From the NCBI RefSeq assembly GCF_000685015.1, contig NZ_BAYA01000016.1:124001-188000 (forward strand): a stretch of DNA of 64,000 nucleotides, read 5' to 3'. Below, in pieces: positions 63,563 through 64,000 of this stretch. The position numbers were made by a program, and so were the translations under genes. A model generated the notes under the pieces. It did not search any database. It worked only from the letters and a program-made list of their open reading frames with translations, and was not told where the DNA came from. Positions within the stretch are counted from its first letter, which is position 1. Every line of letters starts with the position of its first letter. This stretch comes from Paraburkholderia bannensis NBRC 103871 (lineage in GTDB: Bacteria > Pseudomonadota > Gammaproteobacteria > Burkholderiales > Burkholderiaceae).

Positions 63563-64000
63563 ATGACTGATCAAACATCGCGTCGCGCAGTGATCATCGG
63601 CGGTTCGCTGGGCGGGCTCTTTACCGCCGCGTCCTTGCGGGCGGCAGGCTGGTCGGTCGATGTCTACGAGCGCTCGATCAGCGAACTGGACAGCCGCGGC
63701 GGTGGCCTCGTCATGCAGCCCGCGCTGCTCGAAGCGTTCCGGTTCGCGGGCATTGCGCACGCGCCGCAGCTTGGCGTGCCATCGCGCGACCGGCAGTATC
63801 TCGACGCCAGCGGCGCGGTGCTGATGCGCCAGCGCATGCCGCAGGCGCAGACCGCATGGAGCGTGCTGTACAACACCTTGAGGGCAGGGCTGCCCGATGA
63901 GGTCGTGCATCCGGGCGTTGCGCTCGCGGGCTTCGAACAGGACGGCGCAGGCATCGACGTGATGCTCTCGGATGGGCAGCATGTTCGCGCCGATCTCCTG
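63563..64000 (+). CDS. FAD-dependent monooxygenase (3'-truncated)
   Basis: The frame opens at ATG 63563 with AAGGAG 8 bases upstream and runs to the window end (146 residues). The N-terminus has the FAD-binding motif RRAVIIGGSLGGLFTAASLR, then DVYERSISELDSRGGGLVMQ, typical of 2,6-dihydroxypyridine 3-monooxygenase-like and related class A enzymes. The C-terminal half, with the GD motif, lies outside. It is divergent from the other monooxygenase. The substrate is not predictable. Confidence 0.85.
   Translation, partial: MTDQTSRRAVIIGGSLGGLFTAASLRAAGWSVDVYERSISELDSRGGGLVMQPALLEAFRFAGIAHAPQLGVPSRDRQYLDASGAVLMRQRMPQAQTAWSVLYNTLRAGLPDEVVHPGVALAGFEQDGAGIDVMLSDGQHVRADLL

Overview
The window is high-GC bacterial chromosome, most like the Burkholderiaceae and within them Paraburkholderia or Caballeronia. 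The placement rests on gene content: a BktB-type thiolase beside ETF-ubiquinone oxidoreductase, a DUF3331 protein, a GGDEF protein with tandem PAS domains, and a very large kinase/ATPase/histidine-kinase protein of a type common in that family. No rRNA, tRNA, CRISPR array, insertion sequence or prophage was seen. Both ends cut genes.

Layout. 1-4.6 kb: fatty-acid/acyl-CoA genes (ETF-QO, thiolase, acyl-CoA ligase) closed by a strong terminator. 4.7-7.0 kb (minus): SulP anion transporter plus beta-carbonic anhydrase. 7.3-10.2 kb: small regulators, a DUF523 protein and a KfrA-like coiled-coil DNA-binding protein. 10.3-14.5 kb: an amine/polyamine module (flavin-binding protein, FAD amine oxidase, XRE-cupin regulator, glutamine-synthetase-like ligase). 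14.7-17.1 kb: HU protein, diguanylate cyclase, NIPSNAP protein. 17.7-20.0 kb (minus): alkylation repair (AdaA-AlkA fusion and AlkB). 20.1-24.2 kb: Fur-box-controlled FecI/FecR/TonB-receptor iron uptake.

24.7-42.2 kb is the most unusual part. Eight genes on one strand encode a GNAT acetyltransferase, a DUF6916 protein, a phage-tail-collar (Mdp-type) protein, a 3160-residue repeat protein with a DUF4347 domain, and four envelope proteins: TolC-like lipoprotein, soluble periplasmic adaptor, membrane adaptor with a GAF-like cytosolic half, and an M50 metallopeptidase fused to an adaptor barrel. The giant gene, tolC-like gene and first adaptor are joined by ATGA overlaps and the next two genes follow within 20 bases. 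No ABC ATPase or RND pump is present. I infer a dedicated export/processing system for the giant protein in which an M50-type membrane protein stands where a type I system has its ABC transporter.

42.2-42.4 kb holds an isochorismatase-family pseudogene with an internal deletion, beside its likely HxlR regulator. 43.3-57.9 kb is a signalling island: an OmpR-type regulator, a 1691-residue kinase-like/ATPase/GAF/histidine kinase, a hybrid REC-PAS-histidine kinase and a REC-histidine kinase, flanked by two related winged-helix/ATPase regulators. 58.4-64.0 kb is oxidoreductase-rich: LysR regulator, FrnE-like DsbA protein, DUF3331 protein, Old Yellow Enzyme, and two FAD monooxygenases, the last cut by the window end.
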